NCBI GenBank assembly: GCA_037576215.1
Contig: JBANDB010000022.1
Location: 62,001 to 126,000 of the forward strand
DNA from: Armillaria gallica
Taxonomy: Eukaryota > Basidiomycota > Agaricomycetes > Agaricales > Physalacriaceae
Reading direction: 5' to 3'
DNA length: 64,000 nt
Every line of letters begins with the position of its first letter. Position 1 is the first letter of the stretch. Position numbers and translations under genes: made by a program. This document shows positions 1 to 12,837 of the stretch, piece by piece. Under the pieces are notes generated by a model. That model saw only the letters and a program-made list of their open reading frames with translations. It had not been told where the DNA came from and did not search any database.

Positions 1-82
1 GGTACGCCGCAAAAATGTTCTATGTTGATTTCTGGCTCATTCATTTCCATATAACTCTGATCAACAAAGGCCTGAGGCCCCC

Positions 83-240
83 ACTGACGTGCTCCCAGTC
101 GAAATTCTCCTCGAGATCTTCATCCTGGATGCCAATAGCAGCGACAATACGACATTCTCCTTTCTAGTATAGACCATCTGCCAATCCTGGCGATCTCCAG
201 CCATCGGCGAACCACTTCCCATACCTCCCGAGCCTCCCTA
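83..240 (+). pseudogene. F-box domain remnant
   Basis: Translation from base 83 gives the F-box signature TDVLPVEILLEIFILDANSS, followed after a TAG at 170-172 by a QSWR segment in the same frame, as in the usual 'C..W' end of fungal F-box domains. F-box proteins recruit substrates to SCF ubiquitin ligases through Skp1. Only about 50 residues are visible, with an in-frame stop and no open continuation, so this is a relic. The upstream part may lie outside the window. Confidence 0.55.
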
Positions 241-349
241 TCCCGTTGCCTCAGTTTTCCTAAGAGAAGTTCTGATCCTTCAGCGCTCCACGGATGAAGA
301 CTTCGATTTCTATATTGCGCATAAAGACCCCGAAGAGGATGGAACGGAA

Positions 350-890
350 TGAAATGTGAGTATAGGAAAACGCGTCAACCCGAGAAACCAAGAACGAATG
401 TACAACTGACCTTTGCAAAAAATACTTCAATCCGAATACCAACAAGCTTCATTTGTCCGCAAAAAGGAAGGCCTTCCTTCCACTACACGCTGGCCAGCAG
501 CGGTGTCGAAAGGACTGTTTTGAAGTACGTTAGCACCCGAAAATGAAAATCAAGTGAATACAGGACTCACTTAATGCATCCCACATATGAAGAGGACGCG
601 TCGGAATGTGCCCACCCGGAGGAAAAAGCCGATCTCGCAATGGGAAGGTGAAGCCGTGGAACAGAAAGTGACTACACGAGAACGCGTCAGTTGAAGAGAT
701 ACCGAGAGAGAATGTATAACTACCTTGCATAAAAAGAAGACCGAATACAAACTGGCCTTCATCCATCCGAAACAAAGGCCCTCCTTGCCCAACACAATAG
801 CCAACACTAGTGTCGAACAGCCTGTTATATAGTACATGAGCTTGAAAAATCGAGTGAACACAGAACTCACTTGATACATCCCATCAGCCT
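350..890. repeat. Tandem pair of ~220-bp units (module III, copy 1)
   Basis: Two diverged units (about 350-585 and 668-886) share the order: GAAAGTGA-like start, ACGCGTCAG box, 'accgagagagaatgtayaact' block, a run of CAAAAA, 'TTCATCCATCCG', 'GTCGAAAGGCCTGTT' and an 'ACTCACTT' end. The same pair recurs at 40,480-41,105, and one unit at 49,160-49,390. Both reading directions contain stops, so I do not call a gene. On the minus strand each unit begins with AAGTGAGT, a good splice donor, so the units could be introns of a lost gene. Confidence 0.6.
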
Positions 891-1290
891 TACATGTCAT
901 CTTTGAATGCTCCTCGCTTGCCGGAATACGTCTGAGTGATAGCTATAGCGGTAGTCGTTGCTGGGCGGATGTGGGTCGGAGACCATGTCCATCCATGACT
1001 GTCAGAAACGCAATGCTCACCATGAAATTCCAAGTTGTCTGCGTGCGTGAGCGTGTACATCAAAGGAGGAATGTCTCTCGGTTCGAGATAGATGTAGAAA
1101 AAGGAGGTGATATGCGGAGGTAATGAGAATTAGAGGGATAATGACGCTCTAAGCGCAGATCCCTGATTCCTTTCTTGACCGGGCTTAAGGGTAAGTTGGA
1201 CGTTTTGTGATGCTCCGTCAAATCGAATCCTGATGTTTGAGTAAGGAAAACATCAATGAAGAAGCGCAAACGGTACAGTCAAAGCTACGA
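891..1290 (-). other. Exon-like conserved stretch of unknown origin
   Basis: This stretch recurs at about 41,110-41,500 and, more diverged, at 49,440-49,800. On the minus strand it reads as short open segments (for example SDSHPPSNDYGYSYHSDVF in the 41-kb copy) bordered by GTGAGC and GTGAGT donors. The reading frame is not kept in all three copies and no family is recognised. It may be the eroded 5' part of a gene that included the tandem units next to it. No product can be supported. Confidence 0.3.
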
Positions 1291-1542
1291 AGTTCGATAA
1301 CTGCTCCCTAATGTATCCACGGCCTCCTGGACACACGAGTTGAGGAGTGCGAGGTTCTGTACCAATCACAGAAAGGCGAAGCCTGCTATTCTGCCTCGTG
1401 GGTGGAGGTTCGACGATGATGATAATCAGCGCCTTGTATTTTCGAGCCGAATCGGTTGGTTTCCAGGTAGCGAAGAAGATGCACGCATGACGTCATCTGG
1501 GGACGACGTTCAGCAAGAGTCGACAGCGAAGGAGGAGGAAGC

Positions 1543-2690
1543 CTACAGCTCGTAGAACATTTCTCTCCCTTCCGCTGACTCCACCTTCGCATTGCTAACC
1601 CACGCCCGAGTCGCCTCCGAACACTCCCATTCCACGCGCACCACGACATTCGGCATTGGGAGACGCGTCCAGACCGCCCTCATACCCTCGTCATCTACCA
1701 CAGAGTTTGCATTCACAATGAAGACGACCTCCTCTAACCGAGTCCCCGTATCCAGCATCCTCCTCGTCCAGTCCAGCACGGATATCGCCGTGTCCACCAT
1801 ATTAACCTTGGTTTTCTTGTGTACCAGGGCGCGACGAATCTCATATCGGTCCATATACGCCTGTGGGACGAAGACAGCGAGGGAACGGAGGCAACTGATG
1901 TCAGGTACGGGGGTGCCATCTTGAGAGAGATTAGACAAGTAAAAAGAGCAGAGACACCACTCACGATCGAGGTTTTGATGAGACCCTCTCCAACCTCGGC
2001 GCTCGGCCGATGAGCTCATGCACGCCCGGCATCCAGCTATCCACCTCCGGCATCACCGAACTCTTTCAGACTCTCCAACGAAACGATGCCGCCTCTCCCA
2101 AAAAGGAAGCGCATCCATCTCGCACGTAAATGCCCGATCCCGACCTTGAGAGTCTCCAGCGCGCGCCCATATGAACGTCATCGTCATCGTCGCGTCGGCC
2201 GACGGTGATGACGTTGACCGCCAGTCTCTTCAAATGCGGCACACGCTGGAAGAACATCGTCAATTCGGCGAGACTGCTGAAGAACACGCCATCCAGCGTG
2301 AGGCTCGTCAGCTGAGCCAACATCCCTTGCACGCCACTGCGCACTCTGCCGTGCATCCAAATACATCTGCCCAGAGAACCTGGCCCTCCGCAGCGAGACT
2401 AGCAATGGTAGTACCCTCGGCAACGCTTCTGTCCACGCATCCGTGTGCATACCCTCATCACCCGGCAACCTTCGCTCATAGATCGTCAGCTCTTGGACGA
2501 GCGCAGGCTTGTCCGCAAAGAACCGCGTACATCAATTATCGTCTGGGTAGAACGTCACATGGCGGAAGAGATGGTGCTGGCATCGAGGGAGGAACGTGCG
2601 CGAGACGAGGGAGCAAACTGTGAGCGTCGGGGTATCATCTGCGAGGTAATCGATGATGAGGTCGTATAGCTCGGAGTAGAGGGCCGCCAT
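1543..2690 (-). pseudogene. F-box/LRR-like gene, copy A (broken)
   Basis: This is a paralogue of the open gene at 57,929-59,119. It starts at ATG 2690-2688 (MAALYSELYDLIIDYLADDTP), an F-box-like N-terminus. Defects are a TGA where copy E has CGA (near residue 53, a CpG transition), a small deletion near 2,345 that changes frame inside the conserved LDAR region, and a deletion of about 10 bp near 2,160. Exon 2 (1,543 to about 1,920, TPVPDISCLRSL to FYEL) is still open and the 45-50 nt intron is recognisable. If transcribed it would not give a full-length protein. Long plus-strand frames over the same bases are antisense shadows. Confidence 0.8.
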
Positions 2691-3582
2691 GAAGGAGGAG
2701 TGTTGAAGGCACAGTATATGAGTGTTCCAGTGTCATTATCAGATGGTGGGAACACAACGAGCTGTCAGGGTCGGGACCGTTGCCAACGAGACCCTGACGC
2801 GTCTTGCTCTCTTCTCGAAGTCCTCGTATGGATCATCGTTCATTGAGGGGTCGTCCTGTCTGTCGTTCTGCCGTCTTCTACTCCTCCTCAGCTAGACCTC
2901 GGAGTGTCCTATTTGGTCCCTAGCTCGACGATTGCGCCTGAGAGAGTACTGGCCATCATGAGAAAGTGAGGTACCTGTCCAATAAGCGTTTGTGTCAGGT
3001 ATAACCGAACAATGTCAGTCTTGAATGTTGCGTACCGTGCCTGCTAACGACACCAACATCATGGCGTAAGGAGAAATACGTCGGCATTTGCCGGGATCAT
3101 TACTGTCGGGAAAATCGCGTAAGCCCCGGGACATTCAGTGCGGCCAAGTCCTAATCTGAATGCGCCCTAAGCGAGTCTCCTAAGTCCAAGCGCTATGGTT
3201 TCCTTGGTGTTTATGACAGGCACTGACTATTGACTGACTATCTGCATCAGATACTCCGGAGTGCTCACACCTTCATTGCACCCATGCTCCGAGTCCGGAG
3301 TCAATATTTCAGAGCGTACGCAACATTTATCCTCTAGGGTCTGATATTCGTTCCTCGATTCATCCATGACCTGATCTAGAGCGTGTCTCTATCCCAGAAA
3401 GACGACATGCAAATGACCGTCGTTCCCGAATAATAGGACGATGCCTTAATGGTGCGCTCCTTGATAATGATCAAGTCCCTTCCTCATCGTACCAGCCCCG
3501 ATTCACCTCACCTCAACGACAACCCTAACAACGAGTGACCTTCGTCATATCTGCCGGGATATGTCAAGAGTCTGCGACACTG
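2691..3582. other. Conserved upstream region of F-box copy A
   Basis: No gene is seen. The region lies 5' of the minus-strand F-box gene and is shared with the regions upstream of copies B (34,472-35,400), C (42,946-43,440), D (51,222-52,140) and E (59,120-60,060). Recurrent blocks include 'GTTACCAACGAGACCCTGACG' and 'GGTACCTGTCCAAYAAGCG'. Repeated conservation ahead of each copy fits a shared promoter and 5' UTR, though it may only reflect co-duplication. Confidence 0.45.
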
Positions 3583-3825
3583 CAGACGCTGGTGCATTTT
3601 AATGGCCGGAAATGGGACCTTAAAAGGTTTCGATTTCAGTTTCAGTTTTTACGCTCTTGTTTTTCCCGCTGTAAAACGAAAAGGTACCTCGAATCCATTG
3701 TTTTATAGTGTAAATTTTTTTCATACCGTTTTACTGATGGCCTTTTCAGGACTGAGAAAGGCTTCGCTGAATCAAAGCCTTTTAGTAAGGTTTAATGAAC
3801 TGGCCTTTGCCGTGATCCAGCCCTG
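3583..3825. mobile_element. Small hAT-like MITE
   Basis: A 243-bp insertion relative to the paralogous site near 52,158 (shared flank 'AAGAGTCTGCGA'). Its ends are imperfect inverted repeats: CAGACGCTGGTGCAT on the left and, reversed, CAGGGCTGGATCACGG on the right, each leading into a GGCC-containing block. The interior is T-rich. CAG-starting ends suggest hAT, but a clean 8-bp duplication is not visible. Confidence 0.4.
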
Positions 3826-5737
3826 ACCGCTCGAGACATACGCGTGTTAACTCTCCTCCCTCCCCTCTCTAGTCCCCAACCAACTCCCAGTTATTATTGC
3901 ACCGTCAAGACGAATGCTCTCCCTGCTGACTCGCCACGCCAGATGTTGATTTTCATTCAACGCCTCGCATCCGGCCGGATGATTAATGTCCTGGCAACAC
4001 GCTTTTCCCTCTCCTCCTGTATGCTCTACCCCTTCCGTATCCTCTTTTTCACCGTTCTGGTGGCCTCTATTCGAATACAACTTTTTTTTCTCTTTTCTGC
4101 CCCCCCCCTTGAATGTGGAACTGGACATGCGTTCGTGGGATGTATCTCCGAGATTAACCAGACACAGCGACTTTGCAAGCCTGGCAGATGAACTCGTCTA
4201 GGATGAGGTGCAGTCGCTTTTCTTCTCCGTATTTAATGGACGGTTGAAGAATCCAGCTTCATGTGTCTACGTGCTGGCAAGGGAGCGGAATCACGAGTCA
4301 AGTTTCATATTGCGAGCAGAGGATCGAGATTGGAGAAGGTGTGATTATTGTACGCAACATTTCTTCTTCAACCTGAATTTACTCTAACTCTAACCCTCAG
4401 CAGAAGTGCGTGACGTCTATTCACAATCGCAAATGCCAGTGTGTGTGAAAGCCTTCAAGGACGTCTCGTTTCCTCGTCTTCTAAGTCCCCATTCTTGCCA
4501 GCGTCGATCACCGTCATGTCTGCGCTGGCTTCCCATTCGAAAACCTACTCGCATTACCCCTTTCCTTGCGAGCTCTTCTCACGAGTAACTTTGAGACGCG
4601 AACTCCCAACCAAGGTTCCAGGAATCCATACTAGCACGGAACGCGCGTTAGATGGTGATTTTCATTCTGAGTCAACACCTCCCAAAGCTACGCGGGGGAG
4701 TGCCTGCTCCTGATTTTGAGGAGCAGGCTGGAAAGGAGGAGTATGATGACCCTTACAGCGCGCTTCTCATTTATCCACCGCATATTCCTTCCTCACGCTT
4801 CATCTCTGGTTCCATTCATTGCAACCGACAAACAAGCCACGGGTCCTGATGCACCTCCTACGCTCAGAATTGGGCGCAGGTCAGGTGCTTGTCTGGAATT
4901 CCTTCGCTGCAACCTCTATTTTCGTTATCAGTGCTCTCCTCGACACATGCCTCCCTTTTCTGCATCTATCTCAAGGACTCGAGTCTTGCTTCCTTTCTCC
5001 GTAATCCAGTCACCGCCTGGTTTGAGAGTCGCGCGACCGTCGATTTATATCCAGTAAACGCACCATCCTATTGACCGATAACAGCCGATAACCTGGCTCA
5101 AATACAAGATGTCTTGTCGCTTTCTCCCATTCATTAATCAGCGAGACTCGGAGCAGAACTCACCGCGGACTCAAGTGATGATAAAAACCTAGTACCAAAC
5201 CCACACAGGTGGCAATTTTCATTCAACACTTCGCGTCTGACGTTCCCGAAGCTGCAGATGTGGGACAGGAGAGTTGGGTAGTACCTTCTAGGTGTCGGGC
5301 AGGCAGGTAATGAGGGTGTGTCGCCCTCTCAGTCATATTTTCCGCTTTTGATGGAGCTATATTTGCTCTTACAGAAGGAGACTGATATGAGAGCTTCTTG
5401 ATTGCTTCCCACCGAATCGGAAATCCTCGTATTCAGCCGCAATGGAAACTGAGCGCAGACTCGGTGCAGTTATAAACTAGACTCTTCATAGTTCTATATA
5501 GTTTGCATGTACTATAGGCATATGCGTAGGGGGCAGTACAGAACCAAGAATTTTATCTCGCACTTTTGTGTGTCAACATCACATTACCAATACCAGCCAG
5601 CCATGCATCTATGCAAATTCCAAAGACTGCTGCCATCTAGTTCTCTTTCCGTTCATGTCGGAGGAAAGACGGGTACCGGGAATAAGCCTTCTGGGTTTCG
5701 GTTTCAAAACTCGGACAATTCCAGAGATAATCGCTGC
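3826..5737. repeat. Non-coding tract of decayed repeats (module A2)
   Basis: No convincing gene: all frames are short and none is preserved in the duplicate at 52,150-54,214. The tract contains an internally recurring phrase 'ATTTTCATTCAACRCCTCGC' near 3,950, 4,655 and 5,215, each followed by similar sequence, so it seems built of diverged units of about 550-700 bp. It also has a T8/C9 homopolymer block near 4,083-4,109. Fragments related to these units occur near 36,210 and 60,810. Confidence 0.5.
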
Positions 5738-7492
5738 TTACCTGACCGTAATTGTCATACCCCCCGCTTTCAACTCTTCCAGAGATGCTTTATCCGTAGC
5801 GCTGAGAATGGGTGTGTATGGAAGTTTTTTTATATGTGCCTTTAAATGCACCGACCCCTCAAAAATCCTCAAGCTACTATGTCTTCGTGACAAAGCCGTC
5901 TGGACGAACCGCTCTCCAATACATTGACGATCTTTTGCAAGAGTACAGTTCCTAAAAGCAATTTTCAACGTCCGAAGTGCAGGAAGCATGTTTGGCCGAT
6001 TTATGAACGAAAACACCTCGTCGATGTTCTCTCTCGGAGGAGTAAAGCCTACATCGAGGTACGTCAGGGTGGGGCACTGCGAAATGACATCTTCAAATGC
6101 GGGCCCGAAGACCACGATGGGCAAGAGTGTCGCATGCGTTAAGACACACCCAGAACTCTTCAGTAGGGCGCCCACCTGACTCGTGAAGTTCGGAGTGATT
6201 GTGTTCTTCCCCGAGTCCGCATCTCCTTTCACGACTTGCAGTTTTTCCAGTGCAGGAAGGATCAGTTCGGAAGGCAAAAACAGCGGGTCCGCCGTGCCGG
6301 AAAGGATGTCAAGCATATGAACAGCGGGGAGAATGATACTACTGCTGCTGTTCGTCGTATCACTGGGAAGGCCTATAGGACCACTTTGGGGGCAGATCGT
6401 CAGATGTTCAACGTTTTCCACAGAACGCAGAACATGAAGCAAGTATGACATGTCACGGAAGCCAGTTAGAATGAGCCTCCGGATCTGCTGCCATGGGAAC
6501 ACTAACTGTCCCTGTGAGTCACGGATGACAACTGTGCGTAGCCGTGGGGCTACATCAAGAGTATCGTGGGGGTACGTTGATCCATCAGAAGCAATGCGCG
6601 CATCAATGGAAATGCTTTCTAACATCGGCACACGCCCTCTCAGGCGCTGGAACTTGTCGCAAAGCAATGCGCCACCATGAGAGGCATCGAGATATGCGAC
6701 CTTCCATCGAGGAGAATGATCGAGAAGCATATTGAGCATCCCTACGTCTTTGCTCGACAGCTTTTTTGGCTTCCGCCTAGCAAGTTTAATGTAGGAAATA
6801 ACTAGTGGGACATCTCGAGATAGCTCAAGCGCGCGACCTACACACTCCGCGTTGGATGCTCCTTTGGAAGTGGAGCGCAACCATTCGAGTTCAGGCATTG
6901 CGATGAAATCGCATGGTTGTGTGTAGGTTCGGATATCGGTAATGACATGTATCTTCGACCAGAGTATGGGCGTCTGCGTGGCGATGTCTCTCCACTCCGT
7001 GCACGTATGAGTGGCAATCCAAGCAAAGTCTTTAACGTCCGCTGCATTTGAAGACGCAAGAAGAAAGATCTCCCGCATGATATCAACGGGTAGTCTGCGT
7101 ATGGGAGATGATAGAGCCCCTCGGTGGCACTCAATGAGGTCCTGAACATGGGACTACTCGCGGAGCATCTCCTCACGGGCCTCGTCGTAGTAATGGAGAA
7201 TAAGAGACAATGTGGATATAGCCTCCTCTTGCTCAGCGATGATATCGCCAAGATGGGCAGACTTTGCGGATAAGGATGAAAGGGAATCTTTGATCAAAGC
7301 ACAGTCGTCGTGCGATGGGGCAGCATTGGATAGAACGAATGATTCTAGGGAATATTCCAGGGAGTAGCCATACGTTTTGCGGGCGGCGGAGTAATAGTCC
7401 AACTTTTGGTCCACATTGCATGCTAGGCAAGCCTAGAAGAATCTTTCAATACGAAACTTGAACGCCTAGTAAAACGGATCATGGCTCACCAT
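5738..7492 (-). pseudogene. Coiled-coil F-box protein gene, copy 1 (nonsense)
   Basis: This is the duplicate of the intact gene at 54,215-55,978, with the same layout: an ATG mini-exon at 7,490-7,492, an intron at 7,433-7,489 (GTGAGC...TAG) and one long exon. A TAG at 7,155-7,157 replaces the Gln codon at position 94 (CAG in the other copy), within the coiled coil and ahead of the F-box. The remaining 446-residue frame after the stop keeps the F-box (LPVDIMREIFLLASSNAADV) and the leucine-rich C-terminal part, so the break may be recent. A product started at the internal Met inside the F-box would lack its first residues. Most likely a young pseudogene or null allele. Confidence 0.8.
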
Positions 7493-8904
7493 GGCGGAAA
7501 TGAACAGATATCTTTACAGAATTATTAGACGATTCACTGTACAGGCAGTAGATGGAAATGTTGGCAGGAATCTTTGGATCGGTGGGGTCTGGTGGCAACT
7601 GTCGAAAGTTGTCGAAAGTTGCCTCGTGGGATGGGCACTAGAAATTCTGCGTGGTCACCTGCGTGGTGCGTGGCCACGCAGCCACGCAAGTTGCCGGTTC
7701 AACTCCAGTTCAACTCAACTATATTTAATATATGTACTGCGCCTACGGCGCTTGTGAGCTTTCCTAATGCTATCCTTACGTTTATTTTGTTTTTATTCCT
7801 GAATATCCTCCAACAAAGATACCCGGTTGGAAAATGATACCAAAACTGCACTTCCGATATCCGCCAATTAGAGTGTTTCACACTTCGGGTCTATGGTTTT
7901 CAGTGACCAGTGTATCTTAAATGTATATTTTTATAGGTATGAGAACCTTAAATGTTCTAATTTTGGCGCTTTTCCGTACCGAGTACTCAAAGATCATAGA
8001 GTGGTGCTGTAGGACATCAATTACCTATCAATACAGCATCAATATAGCTTCGATTTGTCGAGTACTGATACAACCGGTCATGGAGACTAACTTACTGATG
8101 TCCTTTTCTTATGTGATGATTTTCCTTGACCATGCAACTGACCATGCCAGTATACCATGCAGCCATGCAGCCACATCACGCAGGCTGACCACGTGGACCA
8201 TGCAGGCACCATGCAGGCTTCACATTGAGATCACATTGGTCCATACAAGGTTGCCTTCAGAAAGTGCATCATTTGCGTAATTGCCTTTTAATTGGCTTGT
8301 TTCTTTGGTGTTGCTCATCCAACTACAGATTCTTCTCACTGTATTCTTCTCACTGTGTCCTCTTCACAGGGAACCCCACATTGTGTACCTGAAAACTTCT
8401 AGCTTAGATAACTGCCTCTAAGGCATTTTTATACTGTTAGGATACTCATAAAATTATCTATTTTGGCTACAATGGTTTGATGCTCTTAAACTTGGCAATA
8501 GGGATGTCCACCGTACCTGTATACAGGTATGGCCATAAAGATTATGGTCATTTGATGGGTACGGGTCACCTGTACCCATACCATATTGATGTCATTGAGC
8601 ATGCCCAACAGTTCAGTACAGCTTATGGTACAGCCATATTACAGGCATATGGTCAATACAGGAGCATCCAAGGAGTGACAGCAAGAAATCTCACCCAAAT
8701 TTGACATGCAGTACCCTTTAGAACTTATTAAATTGAAACTGTATGTGGAATCTGTGTCAATTGTCTTAAGTTGGACTATCTGGGGAACAGGTGTAGCCAA
8801 AAAGCAGCCTTGCCACACAGTGAAGAGGCATTGTTTGAATTGTCTAAGTCACTGACTCACTGGATGGGAATAGCAACATAAACTTTGTAAAGCCATAATC
8901 CTCC

Positions 8905-9316
8905 TGTTATGATTTATTCACTTTTTTCCTTTATCTTATCTTATCTCTCACACTGGGCCGAACCGGGCTGCCAACCATAGGGGTAACTGTGCAACATTGC
9001 AACATTCCCATGTTATCTCTTCGCTATCGCGCATTCTTGCTTTGACATTGCGTGCTCCAGCTCCAACCTCTTGTACTCCAGCACCAGCCTATCATGAGCA
9101 ACCTATGTATAGACCCTCACTCTAAGTATTTAAGTAGTAGCTCATGTCATATGCACCCCAGCTTTGAACTATCTTTAATCCATACCGAATTCATTGACTT
9201 AATCTATTTGCTCCAACTAAATGTTTGCCTCAGTCCCTATCAGTTAGAGACTTAACAGTGACTGCCCAAATGCGAGACAGCCATTATTTACTCTAGTTAG
9301 GGGTTCAGGTCTAATA
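8905..9316 (+). repeat. 5' LTR of the Gypsy element
   Basis: 412 bp. It differs from the 3' LTR at about 20 positions, nearly all CpG to TpG/CpA in one copy or the other. At one site both copies are decayed differently (ACTGTG here, ACCATG in the 3' LTR, implying ancestral ACCGTG). A likely promoter core, TATTTAAGTAG, lies near 9,127-9,137. Confidence 0.93.
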
Positions 9317-9358
9317 ATTAGTTCGAAGCTTACCCTTTGCTCCTTAACTGGACCCTTC

Positions 9359-12300
9359 ATGCCCTCAACACTTGAAACAGTCTTACTTGCCATCTACTTT
9401 GGCATCAGCCTTGCACTGTTCACAACGGCCATAGTGTTAGCAGTCTTGCATCACTACGGGATATATCCTCATATCCGCAACTACCAGTACCATAACCAAC
9501 CCCCGATAAACCATGTCCTCCCACAGCAGCCACCACCAGCACACCTCTACCCACCCCTACTGTGCCGAGCACCAACGTTTGATGAGCACCCTCACGTCGT
9601 CAACAGGAGAGACAAAGAAGACATTCCTGGGGAGGTGGAGGTTGGCGTTCAGGAAGGAAGCATTGGAAGCGCTGCCAGAGCAAGGCTCCCCTTTATACAG
9701 CTTTCTCCAGACAGCTCCTCCCATCACGAGTCCACCAGCACTACCCCCCATCCAGCACGAACCTCTCTCTCTGCTGCAGACTTGGCAAGGTACCTCGTCT
9801 GACTTGGCCTGGGGACAGCAGGCCCAAGCAATCCCCCAGTCACTGAGCAACCTTCCAGCAGTCGTCCTGGGGGTAACCCAGTTCTCCCAACCACCATGGG
9901 GCCGCACAACATCTTTGTCAGCTCCACTTCCGAGCTCGACCTCATCTGGGACAACCTCAATCTACCCTACACTGCCTTCTTCCCTCATTGAGGGAACCCA
10001 TATTGAGCCCAAACACCAGACCCCGGTTATCCTGTCATATACTGGGATGAGCCAGTACGAATCTCCATGTGATCCCCCACTCCCCCAGAGCCGACCAGGG
10101 AGTCTACACCAGAGTTCCCACCCCGAGGAGCCCAGGATAGACTCGCCATCCCAAGGAGAATGAGGGAGCCACCGAGATTGGCTGTCGATGTCACAGAGGA
10201 GCTCAATCAGTACGATCGAGAAAGGAGACAGGCAGAGCAAGAGCAGGCAGCAGCATTCAGAAGAGTCGATGAGGAGTGCGGCTACAGTGGGGTCAATGAG
10301 ACACGGGTCAACAGCAGAGGAGAAACCATATACTACTCTGACAACAGCGCCAGGACAAAGAGGCTCCCCGTTGAGGAGTATGTCAACAGTGTCATCGGAA
10401 GGAGGAGTCCCTCCCCCTCACCAATCCCCACCCCACCTGTCCCGAACACTCCCCCAGCCAACCACCCCGATAACCATCAGCAGGGCCCTTTATCTCCTGT
10501 CGACAGGGAAACTGGTTCAGGTCCCCGACGTACTCATCTGCGTGCCCCTGGAAGAATTATTTAATCATTTCCAAGAAGAATTAGTGGCAGACCAGGATTG
10601 GATCCTGACCCCTGCTGGAATTGACTACACTTATTATGGGTACAGTTATATCCTAAAGGAGGAAGCCATGCATTTTGCCTGCCTCGCCTATAATATGATC
10701 CATTGCGATCGCCAGGTCCAGGTACCAGGCCGATATCAATGGCCCCAGATTGACCTGCCACCAGTAGCAGATACACTGGAGCTGATGGATGACGAACCGC
10801 CAGTACCCCTGCAGTGGGCCGTGGTACCTGATTACCAGAGATGGGAACTGGGCTACACGCCTGTAAGGCTGAGTTATGTGTATCCCCAAGGATATGGACT
10901 GCCAGGCACGCAAGGACGGTCGAGGCTCTTCGCTGCTGCCAACACCAATAATGGCACAGGACTATCAAATGTGCCCCAACTGCCTAGCAAGCCCCAGCCA
11001 CCATCGGGACCACTGCCAGCACCGCCTGTTGTCCTGCAGAGGTGGGCACTGCCTCGATACCCACCACCACCTCCCCCGCCAGATCCCCCGAATCCATGGA
11101 TCCTTGCTGAAGATAACCAAGGACCCTGGGCAGCACTAAAGCCCAACATGGTCAAGGAACCCAAAAACTTTAATGGCAACTCCAATGATATCGCCCAGTT
11201 CTTCTCTCAGTGCGACATGTATTTCTCGACTTTCAACCAGTACTTCTGGTACCACCCTCATCAAGTTATCTTCTGCGCATCGTGCTTTGGCAAAGACACC
11301 CAGGTGTGGTGGGAGCTGTGTGCATGAGAACTGGGGAAGAATGTCAATGGGGACCAGCTCTACCCAGCCTACGAGCAATTCGTGGAAGAAGTCAGACGAT
11401 GATTCTGGAAGGATGCCAACACTGAAATCAAGTTTGCCCAGTGGGAAAGGCTCAAGCAGAGCAATTTCCCCAACGGCGACTTGTTCTTCCAGCAATTCGA
11501 GTCGCTAGCATTTGAGGCAGGGATCCTCAGGATCGATCAAATGATGATGGCTCAGGTCAAGAAGGTGTGTCAGTCAACAACCAAGGATATCATCTACGCC
11601 TCGGACAGCGATGTACCCACCAATTATCAGGAGTGGAAGCAACGGATACTCCACATTGATCATAACTGGAGGACATGAAAGGCAGAGCAAGGCAGTGTAA
11701 GGCTAGCAAACTCTCTGGTAAGAGAAAGTCATGTCTGCATCTGCAAGATCTTTTGTATACGCAAGGAGGGTTACCACCTGCTCTGAAGGGATCCAATAGA
11801 ATCCGCTCCATCTGTGGATACAATAGAAAGAAGTAGTCCAAGCATCCGCTTGGGATGCTGAACAGAGAACGGTAGTGTGAAGATAGCGAGAGAAAAGGAG
11901 AATTCCTGGCAATCCACTTTGCAATGCTAGGCTCAGAGGCAGCTAGATATGCTTAGGAGAGTAGTGGAATTTATTCCTTTAGTGTGCTATGAGCAAGTGA
12001 GATTAACTGTCTTTCTAAGTACATTATGCATGCTTATATAGTAGTGGATCTGAATCCAGCCCCCGCTTCCACACCTGCCTGCTCCGATAGCCCTGAATTT
12101 ACCTTCAAAGCTGGTATTTGACATGAGCTGTCATGCTGAAATCAGCTGCACAAGCTACTCCAGCGTCATCGAGCGCACTCTGCAACACCTTCCTCATCCG
12201 GTCTGGTTCAAGAATAGCCATATATGGCTATCCACTGTCTGCCAATTTGTCTGCTCTTTCAAGGATGATCCTTCTGCCATCCGCTGGCATGGGCGCTTCA

Positions 12301-12837
12301 GGTTGATAGCTGTCAGCTCCTGGAGCCTAGGCCAGTCAAATTCCCATGAAACGAGGCAGTTTCATGGCAGATAGCATATGGCCAGGTGGACAATGTATCG
12401 CTTGGCGGATGTGAAGTGGATGGGCGGTTGCCCAGGCAGATTCCGCAGGAATTCCATTTTTGAATGGTAGGAAAGTGTGACTGGAGGAGCGGCGAGTGAA
12501 AGTAGTTGTAGTGTAGCACCTAGTCGCTGTATCAAGGTGAAAGCCAAAATTTGGTGCACACATAGATGTGGTGCAGCACAGCGGGGCCAAAGTAACTGAA
12601 TGGAAGCAGCAGGCAAAGATGAACACAGCCCCTACAACAAAGGGGAGCCAACAACAGAGCAGTGTCCCAGAAAAGAAGATGGGAACTGGCACGACATATG
12701 GAGGACTGGGCATGCCAATGGATATTGACGCGGTGTGTGCCAAGGCAAAGTGCTACTGGTGCAGTGGAATTGGACACTTCAAATGGGACTGTCCCAAATC
12801 CCCGAAAATGAAGGAAGAGGTGCTGTGATGACTCAAT
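9359..12837 (+). pseudogene. gag: Gag region of the Gypsy element
   Basis: The region begins MPSTLETVLLAIYFGISLAL with a hydrophobic N-terminal stretch, then proline-rich sequence, then a capsid-like segment at about 11,145-11,680 (VKEPKNFNGNSNDIAQFFSQ; VWWELCA; FKWDC further on). The frame changes twice before 10,188. In-frame TGA codons near 11,325, 11,399 and 11,676 fall where CGA (Arg) would fit. A CCHC zinc knuckle, CYWCSGIGHFKWDC, encoded near 12,752-12,793, marks the nucleocapsid. Gag packages the element RNA. This copy cannot make a full Gag. Confidence 0.8.
11690..12560. mobile_element. Insertion of unknown type within gag
   Basis: Between the capsid segment and the zinc-knuckle segment, about 0.85 kb does not continue the Gag frame and has different composition, including a local palindrome TAGCCATATATGGCTA near 12,214-12,231. 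Minus-strand frames (for example near 12,336-12,743) look open but match nothing I recognise. Boundaries are approximate; no clear target duplication or terminal repeat was found. Confidence 0.35.

Noticed and set aside
2171..2623. Long plus-strand frames over the F-box copies (e.g. here, 42,379-42,805, 50,577-51,081)
   Set aside because: They are antisense to minus-strand F-box exons, recur only because those exons recur, and have no independent start or domain.
9317..9340. tRNA primer-binding site after the 5' LTR
   Set aside because: No TGG-starting stretch complementary to a tRNA 3' end could be recognised; GTTCGAA there is suggestive but insufficient.
9557..9907. Minus-strand frames inside the Gypsy gag region
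   Set aside because: Antisense shadows of proline-rich Gag coding sequence.
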